8,167 nucleotides of DNA from CAUVKI01 sp963552605 (GTDB lineage: Bacteria > Bacillota > Clostridia > Tissierellales > Peptoniphilaceae): assembly GCA_963552605.1 (NCBI GenBank), contig CAUVKI010000057.1, positions 1-8,167 on the forward strand. The letters are read 5' to 3'. Position 1 is the first letter of the stretch; every line of letters begins with the position of its first letter. Under the pieces are notes generated by a model. The model had not been told where the DNA came from. It searched no databases and saw nothing but the letters and a program-made list of their open reading frames with translations. Positions 5,817 to 8,167 of this stretch are shown piece by piece. The position numbers and the translations under genes were made by a program.

Positions 5817-7181
5817 TCACCTCCGCTTAAGTCCGAGACTTTTTTTCAGAAGCTTTAATGCCTCATCGGGATATCTTTTGGACATACAGCCGAGAGATGC
5901 CATTATATAGTCATTGTCATACAAAAGAGCCGCCTCACGATTGGGAAGCAGAAAATCTTTTTTCAAAGAAAAGATTGAACTCAACAAATTTTCTCTGTCC
6001 GGAAGCTTAGTTAATGCCCCTCCCGTTCCTATAATCCACCTCACATTCGTGAGATCCTTTCCGACCGCATAGGTTTTTTTACCTTTCACTCCGAATATCA
6101 CTCTTAAATATCCCGTGTGCCTTTCAACTGCGGTTTTAGTTGCAGCTTTGCCGAGTTCTTCCGCCAATTTTATTTCTTCTTTGTCTGTGGGAATGGGAGG
6201 AAGATTTTCTACAAATTGATTCATTTCTTCTTCACTTCTTCCGAATTTAGCGGAAAGTTCTTCCTTGTCCATAAGGTCATACACATTTTGCCTGCTCACA
6301 TACATTCCCAAATCGCCCTCAACGGTTCTCTTTGCTTTGGGTTCGGGGTTTAACATCATAAGAGAATATTTTTCCGAATCCTCGCACACGCTGTGCACAT
6401 CTGTGGTAGCTCCTCCCACATCTATTACCATCAAATCCCCTATATCCTCATATAAAAGTTTTGCAGCTTCGATTACCGCACCCGGAGTGGGCATAATTAT
6501 TCCCGAGACCATTTCTCTTACCTTTTCCATTCCCGGAGCGTGAATGATATGTTTTTCAAATACCTCTTGGATTACAGCTCTTGCCGGCTCCACATTTAAG
6601 CTGTCGATGGCGGGATAGACATTTTCTGTTATAAAAAGATCAACTTTTGTATCTTTGAAAATTTCCCGAATCTCCTCCCGATTTTCAATATTTCCCGCAT
6701 AGATAACCGGAATTGAAAGGTTCAAACTTCTTATTGCTTCGGCATTGTCAAGTGCGGTTTCTCTCTCTCCGTAATCCACCCCTCCCGCAATCAAAATTAT
6801 ATTCGGACGGATTTCCGTTATCTTTTTTAAGTCCGTGCGGCGAAGTTTTCCCGAAGTTAAAAATTTTAAGTTCGCTCCTGCCCCCAACGCCGCTTCTTTC
6901 GCCGCTTTTACCGTCATATCGTGCACAAGACCGTGCACCGTCATTTTTAATCCCCCTGCAGCGGAGCTTGTGGCTATAAAATCTCTATATTCTATCTTCT
7001 CCCCTATGTTTTTTTCGAGAGCTTTCATCGCCTCATAAATTCCGTCCAATACATTCCCCGTATCAACGGTCGTCTTTCCCTGCCCTTGTCCGATAAAGCT
7101 CGGAACTTTATCCAATTTGTCAAAAGCATTAAGCACTGTCGTGGTGCTGCCGATTTCAGCCACCAATAAATCAATAACCAT
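5817..7181 (-). CDS. GlmL/MutL-family reactivating ATPase for a B12-dependent mutase
   Basis: The 454-residue protein has the ASKHA (actin/Hsp70-like) ATP-binding plan. AEIGSTTT (8-15) is the first phosphate loop, VIDVGGATTDVHS (252-264) the second, and IIGTGGAL (383-390) the adenosine motif. IAGGVDYGER (131-140) and ATSSAAGGLKMTVHG (70-84) are typical of GlmL proteins, and the length is the family's usual ~450-460. Such proteins accompany adenosylcobalamin aminomutases (glutamate mutase GlmS/GlmE; related copies lie in ornithine aminomutase clusters) and are thought to exchange damaged cofactor using ATP. Here no mutase subunit is in the window on either side, so the partner is unknown; the ornithine-type cluster is a guess from remembered similarity. 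AGGGAGG sits five bases before the ATG. The gene appears intact. Official glmL naming is withheld because the partner is not shown. Confidence 0.85.
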   Translation of the reverse strand: MVIDLLVAEIGSTTTVLNAFDKLDKVPSFIGQGQGKTTVDTGNVLDGIYEAMKALEKNIGEKIEYRDFIATSSAAGGLKMTVHGLVHDMTVKAAKEAALGAGANLKFLTSGKLRRTDLKKITEIRPNIILIAGGVDYGERETALDNAEAIRSLNLSIPVIYAGNIENREEIREIFKDTKVDLFITENVYPAIDSLNVEPARAVIQEVFEKHIIHAPGMEKVREMVSGIIMPTPGAVIEAAKLLYEDIGDLMVIDVGGATTDVHSVCEDSEKYSLMMLNPEPKAKRTVEGDLGMYVSRQNVYDLMDKEELSAKFGRSEEEMNQFVENLPPIPTDKEEIKLAEELGKAATKTAVERHTGYLRVIFGVKGKKTYAVGKDLTNVRWIIGTGGALTKLPDRENLLSSIFSLKKDFLLPNREAALLYDNDYIMASLGCMSKRYPDEALKLLKKSLGLKRR

Positions 7182-7193
7182 ATTATCCTCCCT

Positions 7194-7391
7194 TTAAGCC
7201 GTTGATTTCAAGCAATCTCTATTTATAATACTTTTAACCGTATTTTTTGTTAGCAGATTTATAGTTTCGCACAATCTGTACATAACATCATTAAGAGTAT
7301 CAAATACTTCATTTTTAAATCCCATAGAACAAAATAGTATGACATATCGCTCCGTCACACTAATAGTATTATATCTTCTTTCTTTAATCAT
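7194..7391 (-). CDS. Doubtful small hypothetical protein (65 aa)
   Basis: An open frame from ATG at 7391 ends 12 bases before the glmL-like start. The predicted 65-residue product (MIKERRYNTISV... to ...RDCLKSTA) has no motif, signal peptide or membrane helix that I recognise. The base composition is like the AT-rich intergenic DNA, and only a weak AAAG lies before the start, so it may be chance. In its favour is its position directly ahead of glmL on the same strand, where a short leader gene could couple translation. Confidence 0.2.
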   Translation of the reverse strand: MIKERRYNTISVTERYVILFCSMGFKNEVFDTLNDVMYRLCETINLLTKNTVKSIINRDCLKSTA

Positions 7392-7746
7392 TTCTTTATA
7401 TCTTTTCCGCTTCTTGTTGTTCTATTTTGTGCATTTCTTTCACTTCCAAGACAGTCTAGCATATTTATATTTGATATTCAATAAGTTTATAGAGTTTTAG
7501 TATAAAGTGTCAGAAGATAAAATTCCAAGTTTACTGTAAAAGTTGTTGATTTTTATATCTAATGATGCTATAGTTGATTAACTTGGAGTTACGAATCAAG
7601 CTTCTGCGCAATGCCCACATTTTCTTCTTTAATTCATTCGGTTTGTAAGATAAACTACTATACAATCTCTGTTTAGTGGAATTTTATAAATGTAATTTTA
7701 TTGATTGATTATCGCTTGTTTGATTTTTATAGAATATTAGCGGCAG
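7392..7746. other. AT-rich stretch with no recognisable gene
   Basis: About 355 bases with frequent stops on both strands. I see no RNA gene, rho-independent terminator or insertion-sequence end. An imperfect inverted pair TCCAAGTT (7524-7531) / AACTTGGA (7580-7587) is the only structure, with a loop too long for a terminator. The last part should correspond to the lost 5' portion of the maturase remnant that follows, but I recognise no radical SAM CxxxCxxC motif in it. The only hint is that two codons upstream of the TTG at 7747 (CGG CAG, after TAG at 7738-7740) still read sensibly as Arg-Gln. Confidence 0.5.
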
Positions 7747-8088
7747 TTGGATATTTTAGCTGAATTTTTGGTAGAGCAATGGAATGCACAGAACACAGAA
7801 GAAGTTAATGCATTAACTGATTCTTTGATGGGAGTAGATGAAAACCATTGCGGAGCGGGGATAAATAGCTTTGCACTCGCTCCTAATGGACTGCTGTATA
7901 TTTTTAGTGAGGCTTATATGCGGGATGAGTCGTCCTTCGTTGGAGATCTTAAAACTGGTGTTGATAGTGCAAAAGTACATCAGTTGTATCATTTATCTTC
8001 GCCTGTATGCGAAAAATGCGGGGAGAAATCATGTACAATGTGCCCTATGGAAAATAAAAAAATTACCGGAGAATACAACGGAGAATGA
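7741..8088 (+). pseudogene. Radical SAM/SPASM peptide maturase, C-terminal remnant (CXXX-repeat maturase-like)
   Basis: The frame after the stop TAG (7738-7740) encodes about 115 residues beginning RQLDILAEFLVEQW. It contains HCGAGINSFALAPNGLLYIF, VGDLKTGVD, and a cysteine cluster C-x2-C-x4-C-x2-C near the end. This layout (Cys, then about 18 residues with a central PNG, then a four-cysteine cluster) is the SPASM auxiliary Fe-S domain that ends many RiPP maturases; wording and spacing recall 'CXXX repeat peptide' maturases. The radical SAM core is missing, no ribosome site precedes the possible TTG start (7747), the cysteine expected in 'YxC' is Phe, and the final cysteine region is cut by TGA at 8086-8088. 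I therefore read it as decayed. In intact systems the enzyme modifies a ribosomal peptide. The subfamily is from memory and less sure than the SPASM call. Confidence 0.7.
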
Positions 8089-8132
8089 TTTGTACAAAGA
8101 AAGGAGTTATTTGTAAGAAATGGGGGTTAAAT

Positions 8133-8167
8133 ATGAATAATTACATGGTGGAACTGCGAAATGTTTC
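8133..8167 (+). CDS. Start of a further gene, possibly ABC transporter ATPase (cut by window end)
   Basis: ATG at 8133 follows GGGGG (8122-8126) at six-base spacing and opens a frame reading MNNYMVELRNVS to the last base. 'MVELRNVS' is the usual first strand of ABC ATPases, ahead of the Walker A motif, so an exporter ATPase is plausible, but twelve residues cannot prove it. The same frame is open back to an ATG at 8085 that overlaps the TGA of the maturase remnant (ATGA); this would add MICTKKGVICKKWGLN. That start has GGAGA directly abutting it, which is too close, so 8133 is preferred. Confidence 0.4.
   Translation, partial: MNNYMVELRNV

Noticed and set aside
6117..7038. Several plus-strand frames antisense to the GlmL-like gene
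   Set aside because: They are shadows of a full-length ASKHA ATPase frame, with no ribosome sites or family motifs.
7524..7587. Inverted pair TCCAAGTT/AACTTGGA as insertion-sequence ends
   Set aside because: Only eight bases, 48 bases apart, with no transposase or target duplication; likely chance in AT-rich DNA.

Overview
The window looks like chromosome from a low-GC Gram-positive anaerobe (Clostridia/Tissierellia-like Firmicutes). The grounds are strong AGGAGG-type ribosome binding sites, AT-rich intergenic DNA, a LysM/G5/M23 cell-wall hydrolase, a GlmL-type reactivating ATPase for B12 mutases, and a Firmicute-type long nicotinate phosphoribosyltransferase. The genus is inference; no rRNA or marker gene is present.

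Left edge (1-441): mobile-element debris. The first 143 bases encode the C-terminal end of an IS5-type DDE transposase cut by the window edge. About 230 bases later comes the 3' end of a group II intron, with a domain VI helix carrying one bulged adenosine. The intron ends about 8 bases from the 3' end of a tRNA-Ser(CGA) gene on the opposite strand (442-526).

Housekeeping block (527-5816): on the minus strand, a membrane-anchored LysM-G5-M23 peptidase and pncB form a tightly coupled pair running toward the tRNA, which has its own promoter. Divergent from them on the plus strand are an orphan folP with an unusual internal loop, then a separately promoted YcgR-like PilZ protein whose N-terminal domain is split by a ~70-residue insertion. 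A strong bidirectional terminator at about 5737-5790 ends the PilZ gene and the convergent glmL-like gene.

Right part (5817-8167): a full-length GlmL/MutL-family ATPase on the minus strand has no mutase gene beside it. Next come a doubtful 65-residue reading frame and about 350 bases of AT-rich DNA with no recognisable gene. Then there is a broken C-terminal (SPASM) piece of a radical SAM peptide maturase, most like the 'CXXX repeat peptide' maturases. The window ends in the first codons of another plus-strand gene that may be an ABC transporter ATPase.

The genes do not form one pathway: NAD salvage, folate synthesis, wall turnover, c-di-GMP signalling and mutase repair are separate jobs. 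The accessory signals sit at the two edges. I see no convincing complete undescribed system; the best lead is the decayed RiPP-type locus whose right part lies outside the window.
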